Of a stretch of 64,000 bases of DNA, positions 24,806 through 38,543 are shown in pieces (the first letter of the stretch is position 1; every line of letters starts with the position of its first letter). The translations under genes were made by a program, and so were the position numbers. Under the pieces are notes generated by a model. It was not told the origin of the DNA and did not search any database. It saw only the letters and a list, made by a program, of their open reading frames with translations. The stretch lies in assembly GCA_024803745.1 (NCBI GenBank), contig JANJXV010000161.1, positions 1,376,001 to 1,440,000 on the forward strand. Direction: 5' to 3'. Origin of the DNA: Megascapheus bottae (taxonomy: Eukaryota; Chordata; Mammalia; Rodentia; Geomyidae).

Positions 24806-25037
24806 TTTTAAAAGCTTTTAGTAGGGCCTGTGTCTTGACAGTTCTTGTGGTCCTTAGATGGTATGCTGTTTAGGTGCCATTTCTTTCCCTATATTGCATT
24901 TATTTTGGTTTTCTATGTATAGAGCATCTTTGAGAATTCTCTGTAGTGTTGGTTTTGTTTCGACATATTGTTGCAGCTTTTCCCTGGGAATGGAATGTTT
25001 TTATTTTTCCCTCAGTTATGAATGAGAGCTTAGCTGG

Positions 25038-26038
25038 CTACAGTATTCTTCGTTGGTAGTTATTTGATATAAGGGCATGACATATATGCTTCCAGTCACT
25101 TCGTGCTTGCATGGTCTCTGCTGAGAAATCTGGGGTTATTCTGATTGGTTTGCCTTTGTAGGTTACTGATCCCTTTTCCCTGGCTGCCTTTAGGATCTTT
25201 TCTTTCGTTTCTATTGATCCAGTTCGGATCACAATGTGGCGGTGAGATGTTCTTTTCTGGTCAGGTCTGTTTGGGGTTCTAAAAGCTTCTCGTATCTGGA
25301 TGGGCCTGCCCTTCTGGATATTTGGGAAATTCTCTGAGATGATTCCCTGAAGTATATTTCCAATACCATTGACCTCTTTCTCCACGCCCTCCTCAGTACC
25401 AACTAGCCTTAAATTAGGCTTCCTAATTGTATCTTGGACCTCCTGAAGCGCTCTCTCATATTTCCTAGATTTGGATTGACTCATTTTCTGTTCTTTATAA
25501 TACCTAAATTATCTTCAGCCACGGAAATTCTCTCCTCTGCAATGTCTAACCTGCTATCAAAGCTATCTACTTTATTTTTCATCTCCCTTGCTTCTAATTG
25601 CTCACTTTTGATGCCTTGCATCCCTTGTTTTAGATCATGTATGGATTTCTTTATCTCCTTGATTTCCTTTTGAGTGGTTAGCTCAGTAGCTTTATTTTCT
25701 TTGGACATTTGCTGGTGTTTGGTCACGTTTTTATTTGTGGATTCTTTGAATTCATCCATCTTTCTTTGAAAAACCTTTATTATGGCCTCCTTTATGGCTT
25801 CTTCTTTTTCACTTATCACCTTGTTTTTGCTTTCCTCTTGTTCAGGTATGGCTTCCTCCATTATCTCTTTCTTTATATTTTCACATTTTTCATTAATGAT
25901 GTTTATCAATTGCATTTGTGTAGCAATTGGAAGACTCTCCTCTCGGTTTGCCAGTGAATGTTCCATTGTCTGTTTACATTGTGTGGGGGATGTTGTTTCT
26001 TGATTTGACATTTTTCTTGAGTTTCTTGTTCTGCCCAT
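25038..26038 (-). pseudogene. L1-B ORF1 (RNA-binding protein), frameshifted
   Basis: It encodes the trimeric nucleic-acid chaperone of L1 RNP particles. Residues 1-185 form a Lys/Glu-rich coiled-coil region. A frame change at 25484-25481 then leads into the RRM-like part (RKPNLRLVGTEEGVEKEVNG) and the C-terminal domain (KGKPIRITPDFSAETMQARS). Total length is about 330 codons, normal for L1 ORF1. The same break occurs in D and E. Confidence 0.85.
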
Positions 26039-26590
26039 TTGAAAATGGGAGCAAGATTACTACTAAATACGATTATAGATTTTCAGATATAACCAACCTA
26101 GACCTCTGTAGCTGGCAGACACTAGATGTTCACAAGTTTTGATTGGTATTATCACTCTTTCTTTTTGTGCACTTACAGACCAGCCTAATACAACCACTGA
26201 TAAGCGATTTATACCCAAAACAATAAGCCTCTCAATCCAATCTCTATTGTCTTTAAGTCCCTCTGAGCCTAGAGAATAATTAACCACCTACATATACAAT
26301 ATTGCTCAACAGCCATCAAGTGTAGATCCGTGCAGTATAAGGGTTGAAAGACGAGCAGAGGTCCAGAGATAGAACAAAAGAATGAGAGAGGACAGGGGAG
26401 GTGCAAGAGGATTAACGTAGGAGTGTAAGAATATTGTAGTAATGAAGAAAAGTTATAGCATAAGGATAACTGACATAAGTTGGTAAGTAGGTAGCATATT
26501 TGAGTACAAAGTTTGGAAAGTATTAGAATAAAACTTATGCACGACTAGCTCTTAGCCCAACCAGTGGCCTCCCAGTGGACCATGGGATGG

Positions 26591-26918
26591 ACCTGTTTTT
26601 CTTGTCTAGGTTGAGGGAAAGGGGTATTTCACAAGATGCAGAAGCGAAGATTTCAGAAGCAAATGCTGTGAGTAAATTAGCTCGTAAAAAGCATTTTTAT
26701 TTTCTTATATCTTTCTGCCAGTCTTGGGGCTTGAATTCAGGGCCTGAGCACTGTCCTCGGGTTTTCTCAAGTCTAGCCCTCTGCCACTTGAGCCACAGTG
26801 CCACATCTAGATTTTCTATCTATGTGGTACTGAGCAATCAAACCCAGATCTTCATGGATGCTAGGCAAGCACTCTACCACTATGCCAAACTCTCAAACCT
26901 GACATAGTAATTATAAAG

Positions 26919-26961
<43 letters not shown>

Positions 26962-27983
26962 ATCCAAATATACTTTTTCCTACAAAGAATGAACACTTAA
27001 CTGTGTCTAATGCTTTTTTTTTAATTTCACTAATTCTTCTGTGTTTTTCCCTCTTGCATTTTTTACACATGACAGCAAAGATAATCATCAGGAAAAAATT
27101 GATTAGGATACAGAAACCTAATAATATCCTAGTAGATTGACGTCAAAAATATGTGCAAGATGCCCTGTGTGTTTGACCTAGTGGGAGAGTCCTTGGCTAC
27201 CAAGCAGTAAGCCTCAGGTTTGATTCCTCATTACCACATACATAGAAAACGCTGCAAGTGGTGCTGTGGCTCGGTGGGACAGCTAAAGCCTAAAGAAAGC
27301 CCAAGAACAATGTTCACACTCTGAGGAGAAGTCCCAAGACTAGCAAAAACAAAAAAAAATTCGACAAGGGGCAAAATGCAGGCAGAGAAGGCACTGTGAA
27401 GCAAATGTTTTGTAAAGGATGAGGGCAATATTGACCCTTAAGTTTGGATCTTACCTAAGAAAGGCTCCTTGAGCCTGAGACCAGACTGGTAGTTGGGCCT
27501 AGTGGAAGACATTGGGATTGGACAAATAAGGTGTGATGTATACTACATCCACATGTATATTGTGAGACTGGAGGAGAGATTCAGCCTCCAATATGTCTTT
27601 GGTGAGGTCTTTTGTGAGCAAGGATCTTTGGTCATTGGGCCCTGAAAGGTGTCCCTGCCTCCCTCACAATGGAACAGAATATGGAACCCTGGTAACCAAG
27701 CCACTGTAACTAACAACCAGCTCAAGCCAGCTCACTTGGCCTGTGGCTCAGGAGGAAGAAAGATGTTGCTGTGCTGTTGCCAAAGGTCAGGAAACTCGAG
27801 TCTCAGGCATGGAAGTTGTGGATATCTTACTCGAAGATGTACATGCTAGATCATTGCCAAGCCACAAATCCAGTATAACAGAACTTTCTCTAAGAAGAAG
27901 GCCAGGAAAATCCAGGGCAACCAGATGAGGTAAATTTCTAAGAAGAAATGTATTTGACCCCATCATCCTCCCCAACACTACAA
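26591..27983 (-). repeat. Array spacer S2
   Basis: Same layout as S1, but the CAT microsatellite is expanded to 14 units (about 26920-26961) against 6, 9 and 10 in S1, S3 and S4. Confidence 0.88.
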
Positions 27984-30900
27984 CTTTCTTTTTTCTCATT
28001 TTTTTATTGTAATTAGTAAAAGGGTTAGATGATATTTGCCAGATAGAAGGTGCATTAATTCACATACATTGATACCCTTTCACATGTCTTGGTACCCATT
28101 TCCCTCCAACCCCACACCCCCCACCCGTCTTGGTTTTCCCCCCTTCCCTATCAAATTTCAAATATCCAAATACAAATAAATTCAATATATCAGATAACAA
28201 AGTGAGATACTATACCAATATGGGATAACCAAGGGACAGCAAGCGAGATGAGAGACAACATAGTACATTAAGGACAACAATCATTCATTATATGGCTTTT
28301 GTGTCAATATCCTGGAGGTCCTTTCAATTAGCTTCACATTATATGGCCTTATATATGGCCTTTTGCTCTATTGCCAAACTCTGCTAGTAGAGCCCATGGT
28401 TTATACTGATTATGATAAATAAGGGAAACCACTGAGCCTAAGTTCCTTTGAGTCTGGCTTACTTCACTTAATATGATTTGTTCTAAGTCTTTCCATTTCC
28501 TAACAAATGGGGCATTGTCATTCTTTCTGACAGCAGCATAGAATTCCATTGTGTACAAACACCACAACTTGTTGATCCACTCATCAACTGAGGGACATCT
28601 GGGTTGGTTCCATATCTTTGCTATGGTGAATAGTGCTGCAATGAACATTGTTGTGCTAGTGGGTTTAGTATGCCCTTGTTTCTGGATTGTTGGGTAAATG
28701 CCAAGTACTGGAATTGCTGGGTCATAGGGGAGTTGTATGTTTAGCGTTTTGAGGCACTGCCGCACTGCTTTCCATAGTGGTTGAACGAGTTTGCACTCCC
28801 ACCAACAGTGTAGTAGTGATCCCTCCTGACCACATCCCCTCCAGCATCTGTTGTCATTCGTTTTCCTGATCCTGGCCATTCTAACTGGAGTTAGGTGGAA
28901 TCTTAGACTTGTTTTGATTTGCATTTCTTTTATGACCAGAGATGTTGAGCATTTCTTCATGTGTCTATAGGCCATTTTTGTTTCTTCTTCAGAGAAGACT
29001 CTCTTTAAGTCTTTGGCCCATTTTGTAATGGGATGGGTGTTACTTTGGAGGTTAGTTTTGGAGTGATTCAATTTTTTGAGTTGTTGATATATTTTAGATA
29101 TGAGGCCTTGTTCCGTTGTTTGGGTGGTGAAGATCTTCTCCCACTCTGTAGGCTTCCTGATTAGTTTACTAGCTATATCCGTTGCCATACAAAAGCTCTG
29201 CAGTTTAATGCAGTCCCACTTATCCAGCCTTTCTTTGATTTGTTGTGATTCTTGGTCCTTATTAAGAAAGTTTCGACCTGTACCAAGGAGGCCTAGTGTA
29301 TCTCCTATTCCTTCCTGTAAACTTTTCAGTGTGTCAGCTTTTACCTCCACGTCTTTGATCCATTTGGAGTTAATTCTAGTGCAAGGTGACAAAGAAGGAT
29401 CCAACTTTAGTTTTCTGCAGGTGTTTAACCAGTTCTGCCAGCACAACTTGTTGAAGAGGCTATCTTTCTTCCATTCTATTTTTTTGGCTCCCTGGTCAAA
29501 GATTAGGTGGCCATAGGTCTGTGGTTTAATATATGGGTCCGCAGTTCTACTCCATTGGACTTCAGGCCTGTTCTTGTGCCAGTACCAAGCTGTTTTGAGA
29601 ATTATAGCTCTGTAATAGAGCCTTAAGTTTGGAATTGAAATTCCTCCAGCGCTGTTCTTTCTGCTAAGAAGTGTTTTTGCTATACGGGGTCTTTTATTAT
29701 TCCATATGAAATTTTGAATTGCCTCTTCTATGTCTTTAAAGAATGACATTGGGATGTTGATGGGTATTACATTGAATTTGTAGATAGCCCTTGGCAAGAT
29801 TGTCATTTTCACAATGTTGATTCTTCCTATCCAGGAGCACGGGAGGTTTTTCCATTTCCTTAGTTCTGCTTTAATTTCCTTTTTTAGGGTTTTAAAGTTT
29901 TCATCTAAACGGTCCTTTACATTCTTAGTTAAGCTTATTGCTAGGTACTTTATTTTCTTTGAGGCTATTGTGAAAGGATTTTCTTTCCTGATTATTGCCT
30001 CGTTCCTCTCAGTGTTGGCGTAAAGTAAGGCAGTTGATTTGTGAGGGTTGATTTTATGGCCTGCTACACTTCCAAAGCTTTGAATCAGCTCAAGGAGCTT
30101 GGGAGTAGAGTCTATAGGATTCTTTAAATACAGAATCATGTCATCTGCAAAGAGGGATAGTTTTATTTCCTCTTTCCCTACTTGGATCCCCTTTATGCTT
30201 GCTTCTTGCCATATTGCACTGCCTAGGAATTCTAGTACTATGTTAAAAAGGAGTGGAGAGAGTGGGCATCCTTGTCTCGTTCCTGATTTTAGAGGGAATG
30301 GCTTTAGATTTTCACCATTAAGTATAATACTAGCAGTGGGTTTCTCATACACAGCCTTTATTACATTGAGAAATGTTCCATGGATTCCTAGTTTCTCCAC
30401 ATCTTTTAACATAAAGGGGTTTTGGATCTTGTCAAATGCCTTTTCCGCATCTATTGAGACAATCATGTGATTTTATCCCTGCTCCTGTTGATGTGTTGAA
30501 TTATATTAATTGATTTGTGTATGTTGAACCAGCTTTGCCTCCCTGTGATGAATCCAGTTTGATCATAGTGTATATTTTTTTTGATGAGTTGTTGTGGACG
30601 GTTGGCCAGTATTTTGTTGAGAAGTTTTGCATCGAGGTTCATCAAAGAAATGGGTCTATAGATCTCTTTCTTTGATGAATCTCTGTCTGGTTTGGGGATG
30701 AGGGATATGCTGGCTTCACAGAATCAGTTTAGTAAAGAACCTTCATTTTCAATTTCGTTGAAGAGCTTGAGGAGTATTGGTGTGAGCTCTGCTTTGAAGA
30801 CCTTATAGAATTCAGCTGTGAATCCATCTGGCCCTGGGCTCTTTTTAAGTGGAAGTTGTCTAATTTCCATTTCTATTTCAGAGCTTGAAATAGGCCTGTT

Positions 30901-32493
30901 GAGTTGGGTTAGCTCTTCTTGGTTCAGTGTGTGTATGTTAATATTGTCTAGGAATTCATCCATTTCTTCTAGATTCTCAAATTTGTTGGCGTAACGGTTT
31001 GAGAAGTATTCCCTCATGATATTCTGGATCTTGGTAATTTCTGTCGTGATATTACCATTTTCATCTGCGATTTTGTTTATTTCGATATGCTCTCTTTTTT
31101 TTGGTAAGATTTTCTAAGGGCTTGTCAATTTTGTTAATTCTTTCAAGAACCAACTCCTTGTTTTGTTGATTCTTTCTATAGTTTTTTTTATTCCAAATCA
31201 TTTAATTCTGCTTTGATTTTAATAATTTGCTTTCTCCTAATAGGTTTAGGTTTGGTTTGTTGCTCTTTTTCCAGGAGGTTAAGGTGAGACATTAACTAGT
31301 TGGTTTGCCATTTTTCCAACTTGCTCTTGTAGGCACTCCGCGCTATAAATTTTCCTCTGAGTACTGCCTTTGTTGTGTCCCTAAGGAGTTGATATTTGTG
31401 TGCTCCTTATTGTTAAATTTCATAAACAGTTGGATATCTGTTCTGATCTCTTCGATTACCCATTGTTTTTGATTCAACAATGTGTGGTTCAGTCTCCATG
31501 AGTTACAGGGTTTTCTTTGGTGGAGATGTGTGTTCAGCTCCAATTTCATGCCTTTATGGTCTGAGAGTGTGCATGGAATAATTTCAGTGTTTCTGAATCT
31601 GTCCAGGTTTGCTTTATGGCCTAAGATGTGGTCTATTTTGGAAAATGTTCCATGTGCTGCTGAGAAAAACGTATATTGTGGTGTTACTGGGTGGAATATT
31701 CTGCAGATGTCTGTTAGATCTAGTTGGTCTATATAGTTGTTCAGTTCTAAGGTTTCTCTGTTGAGTTTTTGCCTTGTTGATCTGTCCATAGGTGAGAGTG
31801 GTGTGTTAAACTCATCAACAATCACTGTGTTTCGATCTATGTATGGTTTCAGTGTAAGTAAAGTTTGCTTGATGAAGTTTGGAGCTCCGGGATTGGGTGT
31901 GTAAATATTTAGGATTGTTATGTCTTCCGGGAGGAAAGATCCCTTTAGTAGTATGTAGTAACCTTCTTTGTCTTTTCTTACTAATTTTAGTTTGAAGTCT
32001 ATTCTATCTGATATGAGGATGGCAACTCTAGCCTGTTTATGGGGGCAGTTAGCTTGATAGAGTTTATTCCAACCTCTCACTTTCAAAAGATGATTGTTTT
32101 TGGGTAAGATGTGTCTCTCGAAGTCAGCAGAACGATGGCTCTTGCTTTTTGATCCAACTAGACAACCTATGCCGTTTAATTGGAGAGTTAAGTCCATTGA
32201 TTGAGAGTTAGGATTGAGAGATATTTATTAGTTCCTACCATTTTTAAAAGCTTTTAGTAGGGCCTGTGTCTTGACAGTTCATGTGGTCCTTAGATGGTAT
32301 GCTGTTTAGGTGCCTTTTCTTTCCCTATATTGCATTTATTTTGGTTTTCTATGTATAGAGCATCTTTGAGAATTCTCTGTAGTGTTGGTTTTGTTTCGAC
32401 ATATTGTTGCAGCTTTTCCCTGGAATGGAATGTTTTTATTTTTCCCTCAGTTATGAATGAGAGGTTAGCTGGCTACAGTATTCTTGGTTGGTA
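27984..32493 (-). mobile_element. L1-C: 5'-deleted copy (~4.5 kb)
   Basis: It begins just inside the ORF1 3' end at 32493 and runs through ORF2 to the poly-A at 27984. Its 5' end abuts the 3' end of L1-D across 'ggttggta/caactttc', with a shared 'ta'. A single deletion of about 2.9 kb removed the spacer, the 5' UTR and ORF1 between C and D. Confidence 0.9.
28349..32241 (-). pseudogene. L1-C ORF2, broken upstream, long RT-to-C-terminus frame
   Basis: ATG at 32241; it shares the upstream lesions with B, D and E. From 30466 down to 28349 a 705-codon frame is uninterrupted and carries the [10 protein letters not shown] and [12 protein letters not shown] motifs and the zinc knuckle. The normal stop TAG has become TAT, so the frame reads about 20 codons into the 3' UTR. 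The endonuclease has GEFN changed further to DEFN. Confidence 0.85.
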
Positions 32494-32915
32494 CAACTTT
32501 CTTTTTTTTCATTTTTTTATTGTAATTAGTAAAAGGGTTAGATGATATTTGCCAGATAGAAGGTGCATTAATTCACATACATTGATACCCTTTCACATGT
32601 CTTGGTACCCATTTCCCTCCAACCCCACACCCCCCACCCGTCTTGGTTTTCCCCCCTTCCCTATCAAATTTCAACTATCCAAATACAAATAAATTCAATA
32701 TATCAGATAACAAAGTGAGATACTATACCAATATGGGATAACCAAGGGACAGCAAGCGAGATGAGAGACAACATAGTACATTAAGGACAACAATCATTCA
32801 TTATATGGCTTTTGTGTCAATATCCTGGAGGTCCTTTCAATTAGCTTCACATTATATGGCCTTATATATGGCCTTTTGCTCTATTGACAATCTCTGCCAG
32901 TAGAGCCCAAGGTTT

Positions 32916-35900
32916 CTACTGATTATGACGAATGAGGGTAACCACTGAGCCTAAGTTCCTTTGAGTCTGGCTTACTTCACTTAATATGATTTGTTCTAAG
33001 TCTTTCCATTTCCTAACAAATGGGGCGATGTCATTCTTTCTGACAGCAGCATAGAATTCCATTGTGTACAAATACCACAACTTGTTGATCCACTCATCAA
33101 CTGAGGGACATCTGGGTTGGTTCCATATCTTTGCTATGGTGAATAGTGCTGCAATGAACATTGTTGTGCTAGTGGGTTTAGTATGCCCTTGTTTCTGGAT
33201 TGTTGGGTAAATGCCAAGTACTGGAATTGCTGGGTCATAGGGGAGTTGTATGTTTAGCGTTTTGAGGCACTGTCGCACTGCTTTCCATAGTGGTTGAACG
33301 AGTTTGCACTCCCACCAACAGTGTAGTAGTGATCCCTCCTGACCACATCCCCTCGAGCATCTGTTGTCATTCGTTTTCCTGATCCTGGCCATTCTAACTG
33401 GAGTTAGGTGGAACCTTAGACTTGTTTTGATTTGCATTTCTTTTATGACCAGAGATGTTGAGCATTTCTTCATGTGTCTATAGGCCATTTTTGTTTCTTC
33501 TTCAGAGAAGACTCTCTTTAAGTCTTTGACCCATTTTGTAATGGGATGGGTGTTACTTTGGAGGTTAGTTTTGGAGTGATTCAATTTTTTGAGTGGTTGA
33601 TATATTTTAGATATGAGGCCTTGTTCTGTTGTTTGGGTGGTGAAGATCTTCTCCCACTCTGTAGGCTTCCTGATTAGTTCACTAGCTATATCTGTTGCCA
33701 TACAAAAGCTCTGCAGTTTAATGCAGTCCCACTTATCCAGCCTTTCTCTGTTTTGTTGTGATTCTTGGTCCTTATTAAGAAAGTTTCGACCTGTACCAAG
33801 GAGGCCTAGTGTATCTCCTATTCCTTCCTGTAAACTTTTCAGTGTGTCAGCTTGTACCTCCACGTCTTTGATCCATTTGGAGTTAATTCTAGTGCAAGGG
33901 GACAAAGAAGGATCCAACTTTAGTTTTCTGCAGGTGTTTAACCAGTTCTGCCAGCACAACTTGTTGAAGAGGCTATCTTTCTTCCATTCTATTTTTTTGG
34001 CTCCCTGGTCAAAGATTAGGTGGCCATAGGTCTGTGGTTTAATATCTGGGTCCGCAGTTCTACTCCATTGGACTTCAGGCCTGTTCTTGTGCCAGTACCA
34101 AGCTGTTTTGAGAATTATAGCTCTGTAATAGAGTCTTAAGTTTGGAATTGAAATTCCTCCAGCGCTGTTCTTTCTGCTAAGAAGTGTTTTTGCTATACGG
34201 GGTCTTTTATTATTCCATATGAAATTTTGAATTGCCTCTTCTATGTCTTTAAAGAATGACATTGGGATGTTGATGGGTATTACATTGAATTTGTAGATAG
34301 CCCTTGGCAAGATTGTCATTTTCACAATGTTGATTCTTCCAATCCAGGAGCACGGGAGGTTTTTCCATTTCCTTAGTTCTGCTTTAATTTCCTTTTTTAG
34401 GGTTTTAAAGTTTTCATCTAAACGGTCCTTTACATTCTTAGTTAAGCTAATTGCTAGGTACTTTATTTTCTTTGAGGCTATTGCGAAAGGATTTTCTTTC
34501 CTGATTATTGCCTCGTTCCTCTCAGTGTTGGCGTAAAGTAAGGCAGTTGATTTGTGAGGGTTGATTTTATGGCCTGCTACCCTTCCAAAGCTTTGAATCA
34601 GCTCAAGGAGCTTGGGAGTAGAGTCTATAGGATTCTTTAAATACAGAATCATGTCATCTGCAAAGAGGGATAGTTTTATTTCCTCTTTCCCTACTTGGAT
34701 CCCCTTTATGCTTGCTTCATGCCTTATTGCACTGTCTAGGAATTCTAGTACTATGTTAAAAAGGAGTGGAGAGAGTGGGCATCCTTGTCTCGTTCCTGAT
34801 TTTAGAGGGAATGGCTTTAGATTTTCACCACTAAGTATAATACTAGCAGTGGGTTTCTCATACACAGCCTTTATTACATTGAGAAATGTTCCATGGATGC
34901 CTAGTTTCTCCACATCTTTTAACATAAAGGGGTTTTGGATCTTGTCAAATGCCTTTTCCGCATCTATTGAGACAATCATGTGATTTTATCCCTGCTCCTG
35001 TTGATGTGTTGAATTATATTAATTGATTTGTGTATGTTGAACCAGCTTTGCCTCCCTGTGATGAATCCAGTTTGATCATAGTGTACATTTTTTTGATGAG
35101 TTGTTGTAGACGGTTGGCCAGTATTTTGTTGAGAAGTTTTGCATCGAGGTTCATCAAAGAAATGGGTCTATAGATCTCTTTCTTTGATGAATCTCTGTCT
35201 GGTTTGGGGATGAAGGATATGCTGGCTTCACAGAATCAGTTTGGTAAAGAACCTTCATTTTCAATTTCGTTGAAGAGCTTGAGGAGTATTGGTGTGAGCT
35301 CTGCTTTGAAGACCTTATAGAATTCAGCTGTGAATCCATCTGGCCCTGGGCTCTTTTTAAGTGGAAGTTGTCTAATTTCCATTTCTATTTCAGAGCTTGA
35401 AATAGACCTGTTGAGTTGGGTTAGCTCTTCTTGGTTCAGTGTGTGTATGTTAATATTGTCTAGGAATTCATCCATTTCTTCTAGATTCTCAAATTTGTTG
35501 GCGTAAAGGTTTGAGAAGTATTCCCTCATGATATTCTGGATCTTGGTAATTTCTGTCGTGATATTACCATTTTCATCTGCGATTTTATTTTGATATGCTC
35601 TCTTCTTTTTTTGGTAAGATTTGCTAAGGGCTTGTCAATTTTGTTAATTCTTTCAAGAACCAACTCCTTGTTTTGTTGATTCTTTCTATAGTTTTTTTAT
35701 TCCAAATCATTTAATTCTGCTTTGATTTTAATAATTTGCTTTCTCCTAATGGGTTTAGGGTTGGTTTGTTGCTCTTTTTCCAGGAGGTTAATGTGAGACA
35801 TTAACTAGTTGGTTTGCTATTTTTCCAACTTGCTGTTGTAGGCACTCAGCGCTATAAATTTTCCTCTGAGTACTGCCTTTGTTGTGTCCCTAAGGAGTTG

Positions 35901-36751
35901 ATATTTGTGTGCTCCTTATTGTTAAATTTCATAAACAGTTGGATATCTGTTCTGATCTCTTCGATTACCCATTGTTTTTGATTCAACAATGTGTTGTTCA
36001 GTCTCCATGAGTTACAGGGTTTTCTTTGGTGGAGATGTGTGTTCAGCTCAAATTTGATGCCTTTATATTCTGAGAGTGTGCATGGAATAATTTCAGTGTT
36101 TCTGAATCTGTCCAGGTTTGCTTTATGGCCTAAGATGTGGTCTATTTTGGAAAATGTTGCATGTGCTGCTGAGAAAAACGTATATTGTGGTGTTACTGGG
36201 TGGAATATTCTGCAGATGTCTGTTAGATCTAGTTGGTCTATATAGTTGTTCAGTTCTAAGGTTTCTCTTTTAAGTTTTTGCCTTGTTGATCTGTCCATAG
36301 GTGAGAGTGGTGTGTTAACCTCACCAACAATCACTGTATTTCGATCTATGTATGGTTTCAGTGTAAGTAAAGTTTGCTTGATGAAGTTTGGAGCTCCGGG
36401 ATTGGGTGTGTAAATATTTAGGATCGTTATGTCTTCCTGGAGGAAAGATCCCTTTAGTTGTATGTAGTAACCTTCTTTGTCTTTTCTTACTAATTTTAGT
36501 TTGAAGTCTGTTGTATCTGATATGAGGATGGCAACTCCAGCCTGTTTATGGGGGCAGTTAGCTTGATAGAGTTTATTCCAACCTCTCACTTTCAAAAGAT
36601 GATTGTTTTGGGTAAGATGTGTCTCTCGAAGTCAGCAGAACGATGGCTCTTGCTTTTTGATCCAACTAGACAACCTATGCCGTTTAATTTAGGAGTTAAG
36701 TCCATTGATATTGAGAGTTAGGATTGAGAGATATTTATTAGTTCCTACCAT
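32916..36751 (-). pseudogene. L1-D ORF2, broken; 687-codon RT frame
   Basis: It shares the TGA in the endonuclease region, the frame change near 35890, the TGA near 35240 and the frameshift near 34980. The endonuclease has GEVN in place of GDFN, and SDH changed to SEY, which removes a catalytic His. A 687-codon frame (34979-32916) keeps the RT motifs. The zinc-knuckle reads [18 protein letters not shown]. Confidence 0.86.
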
Positions 36752-36982
36752 TTTTAAAAGCTTTTAGTAGGGCCTGTGTCTTGACAGTTCTTGTGGTCCT
36801 TAGATGGTATGCTGTTTAGGTGCCATTTCTTTCCCTGTATTGCATTTATTTTGGTTTTCTATGTATAGAGCATCTTTGAGAATTCTCTGTAGTGTTGGTT
36901 TTGTTTCGACATATTGTTGCAGCTTTTCCCTGGAATGGAATGTTTTTATTTTTCCCTCAGTTATGAATGAGAGCTTAGCTGG

Positions 36983-37983
36983 CTACAGTATTCTTGGTTG
37001 GTAGTTATTTGATATAAGGGCATGACATATATGCTTCCAGTCACTTCGTGCTTGCATGGTCTCTGCTGAGAAATCTGGGGTTATTCTGATTGGTTTGCCT
37101 TTGTAGGTTACTGATCCCTTTTTCCTGGCTGCCTTTAGGATCTTTCCTTTCGTTTCTATTGATCCAGTTCGGATCACAATGTGGCGGTGGGATGTTCTTT
37201 TCTGGTCAGGTCTGTTTGGGGTTCTAAAAGCTTCTCGTATCTGGATGGGCCTGCCCTTCTGGATATTTGGGAAATTCTCTGAGATGATTCCCTGAAGTAT
37301 ATTTCCAATACCATTGACCTCTTTCTCCACGCCCTCCTCAGTACCAACTAGCCTTAAATTAGGCTTCCTAATTGTATCTTGGACCTCCTGAAGCGCTCTC
37401 TCATATTTCCTAGATTTGGATTGACTCATTTTCTGTTCTTTATAATACCTAAATTATCTTCAGCCACGGAAATTCTCTCCTCTGCAATGTCTAACCTGCT
37501 ATCAAAGCTATCTACTTTATTTTTCACCTCCCTTGCTTCTAATTGCTCACTTTTGATGCCTTGCATCCCTTGTTTTAGATCATGTATGGATTTCTTTATC
37601 TCCTTGATTTCCTTTTGAGTGGTTTGCTCAGTAGCTTTATTTTCTTTGGACATTTGCTGGAGTTTGGTCACGTTTTTATTTGTGGATTCTTTGAATTCAT
37701 CCATCTTTCTTTGAAAAACCTTTATTATGGACTCCTTTATGGCTTCTTCTTTTTCACTTATCACCTTGTTTTTGCTTTCCTCTTGTTCAGGTATGGCTTC
37801 CTCCATTATCTCTTTCTTTATATTTTCACATTTTTCATTAATGATGTTTATCAATTGCATTTGTGTAGCAATTGGAAGACTCTCCTCTAGGTTTGCCAGT
37901 GACTGTTCCATTGTCTGTTTACATTGGGTGGGGGATGTTGTTTCTTGATTTGACATTTTTCTTGAGTTTCTTGTTCTGCCCAT
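36983..37983 (-). pseudogene. L1-D ORF1, frameshifted
   Basis: Coiled-coil half at 37983-37426, frame change at the same ATGA overlap (37429-37426) as L1-B, then RRM-like and C-terminal parts. It is otherwise nearly identical to L1-B ORF1. Confidence 0.85.
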
Positions 37984-38543
37984 TTGAAAATGGGAGCAAG
38001 ATTACTACTAAATACGATTATAGTTTTTCAGATATAACCAACCTAGACCTCTGTCGCTGGCAGACACTAGATGTTCACAAGTTTTGATTGGTATTATCAC
38101 TCTTTCTTTTTGTGCACTTACAGACCAGCCTAATACAACCACTGATAAGCGATTTATACCCAAAACAATAAGCCTCTCAATCCAATCTCTATTGTCTTTA
38201 AGTCCCTCTGTGCCTAGAGAATAATTAAACACCTACATATACAATATTGCTCAACAGCCATCAAGTGTAGATTCGTGCCGTATAAGGGTTGAAAGACGAG
38301 CAGAGGTCCAGAGATAGAAAAAAAGAATGAGAGAGGTCAGGGGAGGTGCAAGAGGATTAACGTAGGAGTGTAAGAATATTGTAGTAATGAAGAAAAGTTA
38401 TAGCATAAGGATAACTGACATAAGTTGGTAAGTAGGTAGCATATTTGAGTACAAAGTTTGGAAAGTATTAGAATAAAACTTATGTGTTGCTGCACGACTA
38501 GCTCTTAGCCCAACCAGTGGCCTCACAGTGGACCATGGGATGG

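Larger units (their letters stand above)
20554..26590 (-). mobile_element. L1-B: full-length LINE-1 (~6.04 kb)
   Basis: On the minus strand it has a 5' UTR (26590-26039), ORF1 (26038-25038), ORF2 (24805-20971) and a 3' UTR ending in an AATAAA-containing A-rich tail at about 20554. Both ORFs carry the lesions shared with C-E. A private extra T near 22050 breaks ORF2 again. It is not retrotransposition-competent as read. Confidence 0.92.
32497..38543 (-). mobile_element. L1-D: full-length LINE-1 (~6.05 kb)
   Basis: It has a 5' UTR (38543-37984), ORF1 (37983-36983), ORF2 (36751-32916), and a 3' UTR with an A-rich end at 32497. It is the only copy of B-E that keeps the ancestral frame across the CCCAAAAC run after ETHLTQ, so it branches differently from B, C and E at that site. 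Confidence 0.92.
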
